A DNA stretch of 64,000 nucleotides, from the NCBI RefSeq assembly GCF_035918155.1, contig NZ_CP109327.1, positions 6,386,001 through 6,450,000 on the forward strand, in the 5' to 3' direction. Made by a program: the position numbers and the translations under genes. Shown here one piece after another: positions 33,481 through 42,450 of the stretch (positions are counted from its first letter, which is position 1; every line of letters begins with the position of its first letter). Under the pieces are notes generated by a model. That model saw only the letters and a program-made list of their open reading frames with translations, did not search any database and was not told the DNA's origin. This DNA is from Streptomyces sp. NBC_01591. Lineage in GTDB: Bacteria > Actinomycetota > Actinomycetes > Streptomycetales > Streptomycetaceae.

Positions 33481-33559
33481 ACCGGCCCTGCCCACGGTTT
33501 CGCCGACAACCGGGCGAGCGCCTAGGGGGCCTCGTCCACCGGGTCCGCGGAACGCGCCC

Positions 33560-34744
33560 TCAGGCCGTCAGCGGCAGCGCGGCCAGCTCCGCGATCAGCC
33601 AGGTCAGCGGGGCGAAGACGATCAGCAGTGCGGCGGCGCGCAGGGCCGTCGCGGTCCGCAGCGCCGATGCCGGGGCGCCGAGCCGCAGCAGCGCCCGCGC
33701 CGTCCGGGCGCGGGCCTGCCTCGCCTCCAGTGCCGAGGTCAGCAGCGTCGCCGTCGTGCAGCCGAGCACGAGTACCGCGCCCAGCACCGTCAGCGGGCCG
33801 AGCGGGTGTGTCTCCGTCCCGTACAGCGCGTAGGCGGCGACCGCCGCCGAGAGCACCGCGCACACCACACCGAGCGGCCGGCCGATCCGGCGCGACTCGT
33901 CCATCAGCACCCGGCCCGCCAGCAGACGTACCGCGCCGGGGCGTGCCGCCTGCAGCAGCCGCCCGCACAGGTATGCCAGGCCCGGACCCGCCACGGCCAG
34001 CCCGACCGCCGTCAGCGTCCACCCCACCAGCACCCCGGCCGGGGTGGCGTCGAGCCTGCCGGGCAGCGGGAGCAGGCTGTGACCGTCGCCCCGGCTCATG
34101 TACGCCTCGACGGCGAGGCCCGCCGCGGCCAGCGCCACGCCCCACGGCAGCCCCGTGGGAGGCGCCGCCGGACCGGGTGGATCCGGCTCCGTCAGGACCT
34201 CCGAGGAGGTGTCGTCCGGGGCCGCCGTCGGGACCGGCTCGGCGCGCAGCGCGAGCACGCTCGCCGTCGCTGCGGCCACCGGCACCAGGGCCAGCAGCAC
34301 GAGCGCGGCGGCGAGCGGCAGCGGGGCGTCGGCGTCGAGCAGCCCGGCCGCCGCACCGTCGAACGGCAACCCGGTCAGATCGCCGCGCAGATGCAGGAAG
34401 AACAGCAGCGCCACCATCGACCCGAGGGTGCAGGAGACGGCGGTGGAGACCGCGGCGAGTGCGGCGAGCCGGACCGGCCCGAGACCCACGGCGGACAGTC
34501 CGGAGCGCGGCCGGGTGCTCGGGTCCGTACGTGCCACCGCGACCGCGAACTGCACCGTGGCGGCGAGCGGCACGAAGCACCACAGCAGGCGCAGCACGGC
34601 CCCGGCGGAGTGCGCCGGGTGTCCCGACGCGTAGCCCAGGGTGCACAGCAGCAGGAAGCCGACCCCGGCGGATGCGGCGGCGACCAGCAGCCGCCGCAGC
34701 AGGACCAGCGGATGGGAACCCCGGGCTAGACGGAGAGCGAGCAC
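33560..34744 (-). CDS. ABC exporter-type membrane protein
   Basis: 394-aa polytopic protein with about nine to ten membrane segments and a cytoplasmic or periplasmic Pro/Asp-rich insert near 165-190. No FtsX or MacB signature is clear. GTG 34744 lies within the end of the ATPase gene (19-bp overlap), so the two form one transporter. Substrate unknown. Confidence 0.72.
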   Translation of the reverse strand: MLALRLARGSHPLVLLRRLLVAAASAGVGFLLLCTLGYASGHPAHSAGAVLRLLWCFVPLAATVQFAVAVARTDPSTRPRSGLSAVGLGPVRLAALAAVSTAVSCTLGSMVALLFFLHLRGDLTGLPFDGAAAGLLDADAPLPLAAALVLLALVPVAAATASVLALRAEPVPTAAPDDTSSEVLTEPDPPGPAAPPTGLPWGVALAAAGLAVEAYMSRGDGHSLLPLPGRLDATPAGVLVGWTLTAVGLAVAGPGLAYLCGRLLQAARPGAVRLLAGRVLMDESRRIGRPLGVVCAVLSAAVAAYALYGTETHPLGPLTVLGAVLVLGCTTATLLTSALEARQARARTARALLRLGAPASALRTATALRAAALLIVFAPLTWLIAELAALPLTA

Positions 34745-35463
34745 GCCGCGCGGCCCTCCGTATCGGATACGGCGGGCAGGGCGACGGTGGCGACGCGACG
34801 GCCGTCCAGCAGCGGGACCGTACGGTCGGCGAGGGCGGCGATCTCCGCGTCATGGGTGGCGAGCACGATCGTGATGCCGTGCGAACGGGCCGCGCTGGTG
34901 AGGGTGCGCAGCACATGCGTCCGGTCGTTGCGGTGCAGGGTCGCGGTCGGCTCGTCGGCGAAGATCACGGTGGGGGCGGCGGCCAGGGCGCGGGCCACGG
35001 CGATCCGCTGGCGCTGCCCCTGGAGCAGGGTGTGCGGTCGCTGTCTGGCGCACGTGCCGATGTCGAGCCGTTCCAGCCACTCCAGGGCGGACTTCTTCGC
35101 CTCCCGGTGCGTGGCGCCGCGCAGCAGCAGCGGAAGGGCCGTGTTCTCCCAGGTGTTCAGCTCGGGGACGAGCTGGGGCTCGGGGGCGATCCAGCCGAAC
35201 CTGTCGCGGCGCAGCCGTTCGCGCAGCCGGGGACCCATGGTGTGGACGGGGACGCTGTTGAACCACACCTCGCCCTGCTCGGGCACCAGCTGACCGGACA
35301 GGCAGTGCAGCAGGGTCGTCTTGCCGCAGCCCCGGGGGCCGGTCACGGCGAGGATCTCGCCGTCGCGTACGCCCAGGGAGACACCGCCGAGCGCGGGTGA
35401 GCCGTTGTGGGAATGGTGCAGGGAACGCGCCCAGATCACGTCGTTGTCCGGCGGGGCCACCAT
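34726..35463 (-). CDS. ABC transporter ATP-binding protein with atypical signature
   Basis: 245-aa ATPase. Walker A GPRGCGKT, Walker B VIFADEPTA and the H-loop LATHDAE are present. The C-signature reads LLQGQRQRIAVARAL instead of LSGGQ, which may weaken ATP-driven dimer closure. It resembles LolD/MacB-like exporters in length. ATG 35463 or 35472 can start. The gene is paired with the membrane protein downstream. Confidence 0.83.
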   Translation of the reverse strand: MVAPPDNDVIWARSLHHSHNGSPALGGVSLGVRDGEILAVTGPRGCGKTTLLHCLSGQLVPEQGEVWFNSVPVHTMGPRLRERLRRDRFGWIAPEPQLVPELNTWENTALPLLLRGATHREAKKSALEWLERLDIGTCARQRPHTLLQGQRQRIAVARALAAAPTVIFADEPTATLHRNDRTHVLRTLTSAARSHGITIVLATHDAEIAALADRTVPLLDGRRVATVALPAVSDTEGRAACSLSV

Positions 35464-35472
35464 GGCGTACAC

Positions 35473-35797
35473 CTCGGTTCAGATCATTGTTCCCGTCCCC
35501 CGTACGGGGGAACGAAGAGAGGGCCGATCGGTCACTCGGCACCGTAAGGATTCGAACCGCGGTGAGCGCACAGCACACGGCCCGGGTGCGCCCCTTCCCA
35601 CTCGAATGGGCGCATCCGGACCGTGTGGACCGTACGAGGATGACGGCTGGGAGCCGGTCAAGCAATGGTCAGGCGATGGTCAAGCCGAAAGGCCCGTCCG
35701 GCGGGCCGGGACGGCAGGGGCTCCTGCCCCGCCGGAGGGACGGCCGGGCGGTCGGCCGGGGGCCGGTCCGTGGTCGGCCGCCCGGTCGCCGGGCCGG
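35473..35797. other. Intergenic region between ABC gene and aminotransferase
   Basis: 325 bp without a supported gene. The right part (35735-35790) is densely self-complementary GC sequence, suited to ending the aminotransferase transcript. The left part should hold the ABC promoter. A tRNA-like string (AAGGATTCGAACCGCGG at about 35548) lacks the pairing needed for a tRNA. Confidence 0.6.
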
Positions 35798-37159
35798 TCA
35801 GAGCTTGGTCCACGCCTCTGTGAGGACGGTGCGCAGGATGCCCTCGATCTCGTCGAACGTCGACTGGTCGGAGACCAGGGGCGGCGCGAGCTGGACGACC
35901 GGGTCGCCGCGGTCGTCGGCCCGGCAGTACAGGCCGTTGTCGTACAGCGCCTTGGAGAGGAACCCGTACAGGACGCGCTCGGTCTCCTCGTCGGTGAAGG
36001 TCTCCTTGGTGGCCTTGTCCTTCACCAGCTCGATGCCGTAGAAGAAGCCGTTGCCGCGGACGTCGCCGACGATCGGCAGGTCGAGCAGCTTCTGCAGCGT
36101 CGTGAAGAACGCGTTCTCGTTGTCCAGGACGTGCTGGTTGAGGCCCTCGCGCTCGAAGATGTCGAGGTTGGCGAGGCCCACCGCCGCGGAGACCGGGTGG
36201 CCACCGAAGGTGTAGCCGTGCAGGAAGGTGTTGTCACCCTCGTAGAACGGAGCGGCGATGCGGTCCGAGACGATGCAGGCACCGATCGGGGAGTAGCCCG
36301 AGGTCATGCCCTTGGCGCAGGTGATCATGTCCGGCACGTAGCCGAACTTGTCACAGGCGAACATCGTGCCGAGGCGGCCGAAGGCGCAGATGACCTCGTC
36401 GGAGACGAGCAGCACGTCGTACTTGTCGCAGATCTCGCGCACGCGCTGGAAGTATCCGGGCGGCGGCGGGAAGCAGCCACCGGCATTCTGCACCGGCTCC
36501 AGAAAGACCGCGGCGACGGTGTCCGGGCCCTCGAAGAGGATCTCCTGCTCGATCTGGTCGGCGGCCCAGCGGCCGAAGGCCTCGGGGTCGTCGCCGTGGA
36601 TCGGGGCGCGGTAGATGTTGGTGTTCGGTACCTTGTGCGCGCCGGGGACCAGCGGCTCGAAGGGGGCCTTCAGGGCCGGCAGGCCGGTGATGGACAGGGC
36701 GCCCTGCGGGGTGCCGTGGTAGGCGACCGCACGCGAGATGACTTTGTACTTGGTCGGCTTGCCCTGAAGCTTGAAGTACTGCTTGGCCAGCTTCCAGGCG
36801 GTCTCCACGGCCTCGCCGCCACCGGTGGTGAAGAAGACCTTGTTGAGGTCGCCCGGCGCGTAGTCGGCCAGGCGCTCGGCCAGCTCGACGGCCTTCGGGT
36901 GGGCGTAGGACCACACCGGGAAGAAGCCCAGCTCCTGGCCCTGCTTGTACGCCGCCTCGGCGAGCTCGTGACGGCCGTGACCGGCGTTGACCACGAACAG
37001 GCCGGACAGGCCGTCCAGGTAGCGCTTGCCCTGGTCGTCGAAGATGTAGGTGCCCTCGCCACGCACGATGGTGGGAACGGGCGCGTTCTCGTAGTCCGAC
37101 ATGCGGGTGAAATGCATCCACAGGTGGTCGTACGCGGTTCGGCTGAGGTCCTTGCTCAC
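35798..37159 (-). CDS. Class III aminotransferase (polyamine/GABA-type)
   Basis: 453-aa PLP enzyme of the omega-aminotransferase family, similar to putrescine:pyruvate and beta-alanine transaminases. The PLP lysine is K283 in CAKGMTSGYS; the cofactor-binding VSDEVICAFGR and TTGGGEAVET are intact. Likely donors are putrescine or another terminal amine, with pyruvate as acceptor, giving 4-aminobutyraldehyde. GTG 37159 follows GGGGAA and lies 2 bp after the Lrp stop, so the two are co-transcribed. Confidence 0.9.
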   Translation of the reverse strand: MSKDLSRTAYDHLWMHFTRMSDYENAPVPTIVRGEGTYIFDDQGKRYLDGLSGLFVVNAGHGRHELAEAAYKQGQELGFFPVWSYAHPKAVELAERLADYAPGDLNKVFFTTGGGEAVETAWKLAKQYFKLQGKPTKYKVISRAVAYHGTPQGALSITGLPALKAPFEPLVPGAHKVPNTNIYRAPIHGDDPEAFGRWAADQIEQEILFEGPDTVAAVFLEPVQNAGGCFPPPPGYFQRVREICDKYDVLLVSDEVICAFGRLGTMFACDKFGYVPDMITCAKGMTSGYSPIGACIVSDRIAAPFYEGDNTFLHGYTFGGHPVSAAVGLANLDIFEREGLNQHVLDNENAFFTTLQKLLDLPIVGDVRGNGFFYGIELVKDKATKETFTDEETERVLYGFLSKALYDNGLYCRADDRGDPVVQLAPPLVSDQSTFDEIEGILRTVLTEAWTKL

Positions 37160-37161
37160 GG

Positions 37162-37653
37162 CTATCGGGTTCCCCACATATAGGTCTGCTTCTTGAGCTT
37201 CAGGTACACGAAGCTCTCGGTGGAGCGCACGCCGGGGAGGGCCCGGATGCGTTTGTTGATCGTTTCCAGCAGGTGGTCGTCGTCCTCGCAGACGATCTCC
37301 ACCATCAGGTCGAAGGAGCCCGCGGTCATCACCACGTACTCGCACTCGGCCATGGCCGACAGCGCCTCGGCGACGGGATCGAGGTCGCCCTCGACATTGA
37401 TGCCCACCATCGCCTGCCGCCGGAATCCCACGGTGAGGGGATCGGTGACGGCGACGATCTGCATCACGCCCTGATCTAGCAGCTTCTGGACGCGCTGTCG
37501 CACGGCCGCCTCGGACAGGCCGACGGCCTTGCCGATCGCGGCGTACGGACGACGTCCGTCCTCCTGGAGCTGCTCGATGATTGCGAGGGACACGGCATCG
37601 ACCGCTGGTGACGATCCGTTCCCGGTCCTGGAGTCTGCGCTGCGACTGGCCAC
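37162..37653 (-). CDS. Lrp/AsnC family regulator
   Basis: 163-aa regulator. The HTH (DAVSLAIIEQLQEDGRRPYAAIGKAVGLSEAAVRQRV) and the RAM effector domain (VVMTAGSFDLMVEIVCEDDDHLLE) are typical. It probably senses an amine or amino acid and controls the aminotransferase behind it and the divergent aldehyde dehydrogenase. GTG 37653 is preferred because the upstream 12 codons look unlike the family. The 178-bp divergent region (37654-37831) should contain its sites. Confidence 0.9.
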   Translation of the reverse strand: MASRSADSRTGNGSSPAVDAVSLAIIEQLQEDGRRPYAAIGKAVGLSEAAVRQRVQKLLDQGVMQIVAVTDPLTVGFRRQAMVGINVEGDLDPVAEALSAMAECEYVVMTAGSFDLMVEIVCEDDDHLLETINKRIRALPGVRSTESFVYLKLKKQTYMWGTR

Positions 37654-37831
37654 GCATCCACTGTGCACCGGGACTCGTCTGTCTGGCAACCCCGGAGCGA
37701 TGAAATTCGTTGTTTGAAGGCCCAGATCTCACTGAATCCGAAGTTCACGGCGGTTGGGCATGTCGAAAGCGACACCTGAGCGACTACCCTGGTGATCTCA
37801 CCCATTGGACGTGTCGACAGGAGGGGTGGTT

Positions 37832-39271
37832 GTGACCACCGAGGTGCGCCGTCTGCGCAACTACATCAACGGAGAGTTCCGGGACGCCGCTGACGGGCGG
37901 ACCATCGATGTGGTCAACCCGGTGACGGAAGAGGTCTACGCGACCTCGCCGCTCTCCGGGCAGGCCGATGTCGATGCCGCGATGGACGCCGCCGCGGCCG
38001 CTTTCCCCGCCTGGCGCGACGCCACGCCCGCCGAGCGCCAGAAGGCCCTGCTGAAGATCGCCGACGCCTTCGAGGAGCGGGCCGAGGACCTCATCGCCGC
38101 CGAGTCCGAGAACACGGGCAAGCCGCTCGAACTCACCCGCACCGAAGAGGTCCCGCCGATGGTGGACCAGATCCGCTTCTTCGCGGGTGCGGCGCGGCTG
38201 CTCGAAGGCCGCTCGGCCGGCGAGTACATGGAGGGCCTCACCTCCATCGTCCGGCGTGAGCCGGTCGGCGTCTGCGCGCAGGTCGCGCCGTGGAACTACC
38301 CGATGATGATGGCCGTCTGGAAGTTCGCCCCGGCGCTCGCCGCGGGCAACACCGTCGTCATCAAGCCGTCCGACACCACCCCGGCGTCGACCGTGCTGAT
38401 CGCCGAGATCATCGGCCAGATCCTGCCCAAGGGCGTCTTCAACGTCATCTGCGGCGACCGGGACACCGGCCGCGCGATGGTCGAGCACCCGACCCCGGCG
38501 ATGGCCTCCATCACCGGCTCGGTGCGGGCCGGCATGCAGGTCGCCGAGTCCGCCTCCAAGGACGTCAAGCGGGTCCACCTGGAGCTCGGCGGCAAGGCCC
38601 CGGTCGTCGTGTTCGAGGACACCGACATCGCCAAGGCCGTCGAGGGCATCTCCGTCGCGGGCTACTTCAACGCCGGCCAGGACTGTACGGCCGCGACCCG
38701 CGTCCTGGTCCACGAGTCCATCCACGACGAGTTCGTCACCGCGCTCGCCAAGGCCGCCGCCGACACCAAGACGGGGCAGCCGGACGACGAGGACGTGCTG
38801 TACGGCCCGCTCAACAACGCCAACCAGCTGAAGCAGGTCAGCGGCTTCATCGAGCGGCTCCCCGCCCACGCCAAGGTCGAGGCGGGCGGCCACCGGGTCG
38901 GCGACAAGGGCTACTTCTACGCCCCGACCGTCGTCTCCGGCCTCAAGCAGGACGACGAGATCGTCCAGAACGAGGTCTTCGGCCCGGTCATCACCGTCCA
39001 GAAGTTCACGGACGAGGCCCAGGCCGTGGAGTACGCCAACGGCGTCGAGTACGCCCTGGCCTCCTCGGTGTGGACCAAGGACCACGCCCGCGCCATGCGG
39101 ATGTCCAAGAACCTCGACTTCGGCTGCGTGTGGATCAACACCCACATCCCGCTCGTCGCCGAGATGCCGCACGGCGGCTTCAAGAAGTCCGGCTACGGCA
39201 AGGACCTCTCCGCGTACGGTTTCGAGGACTACACCCGCATCAAGCACGTCATGACCTCGCTCGACGACTGA
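37832..39271 (+). CDS. Aldehyde dehydrogenase (aminobutyraldehyde type)
   Basis: 479-aa NAD-dependent dehydrogenase. The general base is E251 (ELGGK) and the nucleophile C285 (GQDCTAATR); the cofactor region APWNYP is intact. Similarity and context point to 4-aminobutyraldehyde oxidation to GABA. GTG 37832 follows GAGGGG. It is divergent from the Lrp/aminotransferase pair and precedes a PotD-like gene. A second aldehyde dehydrogenase at 48750 shares its key motifs. Confidence 0.9.
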   Translation: MTTEVRRLRNYINGEFRDAADGRTIDVVNPVTEEVYATSPLSGQADVDAAMDAAAAAFPAWRDATPAERQKALLKIADAFEERAEDLIAAESENTGKPLELTRTEEVPPMVDQIRFFAGAARLLEGRSAGEYMEGLTSIVRREPVGVCAQVAPWNYPMMMAVWKFAPALAAGNTVVIKPSDTTPASTVLIAEIIGQILPKGVFNVICGDRDTGRAMVEHPTPAMASITGSVRAGMQVAESASKDVKRVHLELGGKAPVVVFEDTDIAKAVEGISVAGYFNAGQDCTAATRVLVHESIHDEFVTALAKAAADTKTGQPDDEDVLYGPLNNANQLKQVSGFIERLPAHAKVEAGGHRVGDKGYFYAPTVVSGLKQDDEIVQNEVFGPVITVQKFTDEAQAVEYANGVEYALASSVWTKDHARAMRMSKNLDFGCVWINTHIPLVAEMPHGGFKKSGYGKDLSAYGFEDYTRIKHVMTSLDD

Positions 39272-39292
39272 TACTCCGTCAGCAGGCAGGTC

Positions 39293-39320
39293 ACGGCCCC
39301 GGGCACGCGCCCGGGGCCGT
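39293..39320 (+). terminator. Terminator after aldehyde dehydrogenase
   Basis: Perfect 12-bp stem (39293-39304 with 39309-39320, 4-nt loop), 21 bp after the stop, followed by TCCCGTTCC. Confidence 0.75.
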
Positions 39321-39460
39321 TCCCGTTCCCCGGCAGCGATCCGTGCCCGGGCATCGACAGGGTGTGCGGACGGGGCGTGTGCCGCTGGACGGTTGGTCCA
39401 TTGCCCGCGCCGCCAGCCGACCGGCATCCTGCGCAGGTGCGAGCAACCCCGAAGAACCCC

Positions 39461-40624
39461 ATGTCCCGCCGGTCCCTGCTGCGCGCCTTCGGAGCCACGG
39501 CGGCCGGTGCCACGCTGGCCGGCTGCGGAGTGCCCGCCGCCTATGTGGAGCCCGGCGACCGCGCCGGACGCGACACCTCGGCGAGCGACCACACCCTGCA
39601 GTTCGCGAACTGGCCCCTCTACATCGACACCGACGACGAGAACGAGTCGAAGCGGCCCACCCTCGACGCGTTCGGCAGGCGGACCGGGATCTCCGTCACG
39701 TACACCGAGGAGATCAACGACAACGACGAGTTCTTCGGGAAGATCAGCCCGGCGCTGATGAACCACCAGGAGACCGGCCGGGACCTGATCGTCATCAGCG
39801 ACTGGATGTCCGCCCGGTTCGTGCGGCTGGGCTGGGTGCAGGAGATGGACCGGGCGAAGCAGCCGAACGTCGCCAAGTACCTGGATCCGCAACTGCGTTC
39901 GCCCGCCTTCGACAAGGGCCGTATGCACAGCGTCCCCTGGCAGTCCGGGATCACCGGCATCGCGTACAACCGCAAGAAGCTCGGCCGCGAGATCAAGCAC
40001 CTGAGCGATCTGTGGGCGGACGACCTGCGCGGCAAGGTGACGCTGATGTCCGGGCTCGACGAGTCCATGGCCCTGCTGATGCAGGGCAACGGCGTCGACG
40101 TCACCCGCTGGCAGCCGGACGACTTCTACCGGGTGTGCGACCAGGTCGAGAAGCTGGTGAAGAAGCGGCACATCCGCCGCTTCACCGGCAACGACTACAT
40201 CAAGGACCTGTCGACCGGCGATGTGCTCGCCTGTCAGGCCTACTCCGGCGACGTCATCCAGCTCCAGGCCGACAACCCGGAGATCGAGTTCGTGGTCCCC
40301 GAGGAGGGCGCCGAGCTCTGGGCGGAGTCGCTGATGATCCCCAACCTCGCGCGCCACAAGCGCAACGCGGAGCGGCTCATCGACTACTACTACGAGCCGG
40401 AGGTCGCCGCCGAGCTGGCGACCTGGGTCAACTACGTCTGCCCCGTCCCGGCCGCCCGCGACGTGCTGGCCTCCGCGAAGGACAAGGAGACCGCCGCACT
40501 CGCCGAGGACCCGCTGATCTTCCCCGACGACGCGATGCGCAAGCGGCTCGCGATCGCCCGCGACATCACCTCCGAGGAACGCACCGGATTCGCGAAGAAG
40601 TGGAACGCCATCGTCGGGCTGTGA
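39461..40624 (+). CDS. PotD-like polyamine-binding lipoprotein
   Basis: 387-aa solute-binding protein. The signal MSRRSLLRAFGATAAGATLAGC has a twin-Arg-like start and a lipobox. HTLQFANWPLYID and TGRDLIVISDWMSARFVRLG match spermidine/putrescine-binding proteins, and DNPEIEFVVPEEGAELWAES is the ligand-lobe segment. ATG 39461 is chosen; GTG 39437 would add eight residues. No permease or ATPase lies next to it, so it may share the PotABC complex encoded at 51614-54488, whose own PotD is similar. Confidence 0.88.
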   Translation: MSRRSLLRAFGATAAGATLAGCGVPAAYVEPGDRAGRDTSASDHTLQFANWPLYIDTDDENESKRPTLDAFGRRTGISVTYTEEINDNDEFFGKISPALMNHQETGRDLIVISDWMSARFVRLGWVQEMDRAKQPNVAKYLDPQLRSPAFDKGRMHSVPWQSGITGIAYNRKKLGREIKHLSDLWADDLRGKVTLMSGLDESMALLMQGNGVDVTRWQPDDFYRVCDQVEKLVKKRHIRRFTGNDYIKDLSTGDVLACQAYSGDVIQLQADNPEIEFVVPEEGAELWAESLMIPNLARHKRNAERLIDYYYEPEVAAELATWVNYVCPVPAARDVLASAKDKETAALAEDPLIFPDDAMRKRLAIARDITSEERTGFAKKWNAIVGL

Positions 40625-40677
40625 GCCGTACCAGGGGTGGCGTAAGAGGCCGGTAAACGCGGGCGTACGCTGCGGAC

Positions 40678-41223
40678 ATGAGCGAGCGAAGAGCCCTGCT
40701 GAGGCGCATACGCGTGGGGTTGGCCGTCTTTATCGTCTGTCTGGTACTGAGCGGGCTCACCGCCTTCCCGCTCGTCCATGAACTCCACTGGGCCGAGGAT
40801 CTGTTGAGGTCCTCGGCCTCTCCCGTACCGGAGCACTTCCCGGCGCTGATGGAGTGGATCACCAAGGTCCGCACCGGCCTCGACGAGGCCGACGCGAAAT
40901 ACCCCTTCGTGCTGTACGGCACCGACTGGCTGGCCTTCGCACACCTCGTCATCGCGGTCGCCTTCTACGGCCCCTACCGCGACCCGGTCCGCAACATCTG
41001 GGTCATCGAGTTCGGCATGATCGCCTGCGCCGGGATCATCCCGCTCGCGCTGATCTGCGGGCCCATCCGTGGCATCCCCCTCTGGTGGTCCGTCATCGAC
41101 ATGTCGTTCGGCGTCTTCGGGGTGATTCCGCTGCTCGTGGTGCGCCGCATGATCAAGCGACTGGAGGCCCTGGAGCGGACACCGCGGCCGGAGCCCGCGC
41201 CGACGGCCGCCCCGGCGGTCTGA
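40678..41223 (+). CDS. Four-helix membrane protein
   Basis: 181-aa protein with about four membrane segments (VGLAVFIVCLVLSGL; FAHLVIAVAFYGPY; WVIEFGMIACAGIIPLALI; IDMSFGVFGVIPLLVV) and a Pro-rich tail. No function is recognised. It converges on the serine hydrolase gene with a 1-bp gap. Confidence 0.75.
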   Translation: MSERRALLRRIRVGLAVFIVCLVLSGLTAFPLVHELHWAEDLLRSSASPVPEHFPALMEWITKVRTGLDEADAKYPFVLYGTDWLAFAHLVIAVAFYGPYRDPVRNIWVIEFGMIACAGIIPLALICGPIRGIPLWWSVIDMSFGVFGVIPLLVVRRMIKRLEALERTPRPEPAPTAAPAV

Positions 41224-41224
41224 G

Positions 41225-42415
41225 TCACCCGGCCGACGGGGCGCCGAAGGCGGCCACCACTATGTTCAACGCCGTGGGGTTCATGTCGTCCCCCTTCGCG
41301 TCCGTCGAGTTGACGCTGTAGACGAGGGTCCGGGAGAGATCACGGGTGGCCGCGACGACCGTGTTGTAGCCCCAGCGGCCACCCGTCTTGCCCCAGACCT
41401 CGCGTCCTCCCAGCCTCATGACCGAGAGCCCCGCGCTGTACGCGGCGGGCTTGCCCGTGCCGTACTCGCGGACCGATGCGTCGGGCAGCGTGAACATCTC
41501 CTGGAGCAGCGGTCCGCGCACCACCTGCCCGCCGAACAGAGCCCGGGTGAAACGCTCCAGGTCAGCGGTGGTCGAGATCAGGTCGCCCGCCGCCCAGGCG
41601 TCCGTCGCCCCCCACACCGTCACATCGCGCAGCTCGCCCGTGCCGAAGAGCTGGTAGCCGTGGTTGTGCGGCCCGCGGATCGACGGGTCGGTGCCGGGGA
41701 AGTACGTGTCCTTCAGGTGCAGGGGCTCCAGGATGCGGCGGGAGACCTGCGAGGCGTACGTGTCACCGGTGACCCGCTCGATCAGCAGGCCCGCCACGGT
41801 GTAGCCGATGTTGGCGTAGTGCTGCTGGGTGCCGGGCACGAAGTCCGGCTCCTGGGAGGTGGCTTCGCGCACGGTCCGCACCGGGTCGTGCAGGTCGAAG
41901 CGGTGCGCGTACGCGTCGTCCAGGTCGCCGCCCGAGCCGACGGACGGGATGCCGCTGGTGTGGTTCAGCAGCTGGCGCACCGTGACGTCCTTGTACCCCG
42001 CCGGGATCAGATCCGGCAGATAGCGCCGGACCGGGCGGTCCAGGCCGAGCCTGCCCTCCCCGGCCAGCTGAAGCACGACGGCCGCTGTGAAGACCTTGGT
42101 CACCGAACCGGCCCGGAAGCGGCCGTCCGGGTCCGCCGGCCGCCCGGAGGCCAGGTCGTGGACGCCGGCGCTGCCCCGCCAGTCGCCCCCGGAGCCCGAG
42201 ACCCGCACCAGCGCGGCCGTGGCGTCGTCCTTCGGGAGCCCCTGGATCGCGGCGCGCAGGGCCTCGGCGTCCGGGGCCTGCCCGGTGGTCTCCCGCTGCG
42301 CGGAGTGGCCTGCGGCCGCCGGGGTACCGGCCGCCAGGGCCGGTGGGACAGGGCCCACGGCGATGCCGAGGACCAGCGCGGCTGCGACGACGGTGCGGGA
42401 CGTGCGGGCGTTCAT
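41225..42415 (-). CDS. Secreted serine hydrolase (class C beta-lactamase/DD-peptidase family)
   Basis: 396-aa exported protein with a signal peptide (to about AALAAG). The serine-lysine pair is in AGSVTKVF (SxxK), the second motif is HYANIGY (YxN) and the third is WGKTGG (KTG). This is the family of D-alanyl-D-alanine carboxypeptidase B and esterases; true beta-lactamase activity cannot be inferred. ATG 42415 has GGAGG upstream. It lies next to a two-component system that may regulate it. Confidence 0.9.
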   Translation of the reverse strand: MNARTSRTVVAAALVLGIAVGPVPPALAAGTPAAAGHSAQRETTGQAPDAEALRAAIQGLPKDDATAALVRVSGSGGDWRGSAGVHDLASGRPADPDGRFRAGSVTKVFTAAVVLQLAGEGRLGLDRPVRRYLPDLIPAGYKDVTVRQLLNHTSGIPSVGSGGDLDDAYAHRFDLHDPVRTVREATSQEPDFVPGTQQHYANIGYTVAGLLIERVTGDTYASQVSRRILEPLHLKDTYFPGTDPSIRGPHNHGYQLFGTGELRDVTVWGATDAWAAGDLISTTADLERFTRALFGGQVVRGPLLQEMFTLPDASVREYGTGKPAAYSAGLSVMRLGGREVWGKTGGRWGYNTVVAATRDLSRTLVYSVNSTDAKGDDMNPTALNIVVAAFGAPSAG

Positions 42416-42450
42416 GTCGGGTGCCTCCAAGGAGTGGAATCCGTAACTGC

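Noticed and set aside
35545..35575. tRNA-like string GGATTCGAACC near an intergenic GC region
   Set aside because: It looks like the T-loop of a minus-strand tRNA, but the flanking bases do not pair beyond two positions and no acceptor or anticodon stem can be drawn.
37160..37732. N-terminal extension of the aminotransferase frame across the Lrp gene
   Set aside because: The extended frame is a shadow of the Lrp coding sequence; GTG 37159 gives a normal class III start 2 bp after the Lrp stop.
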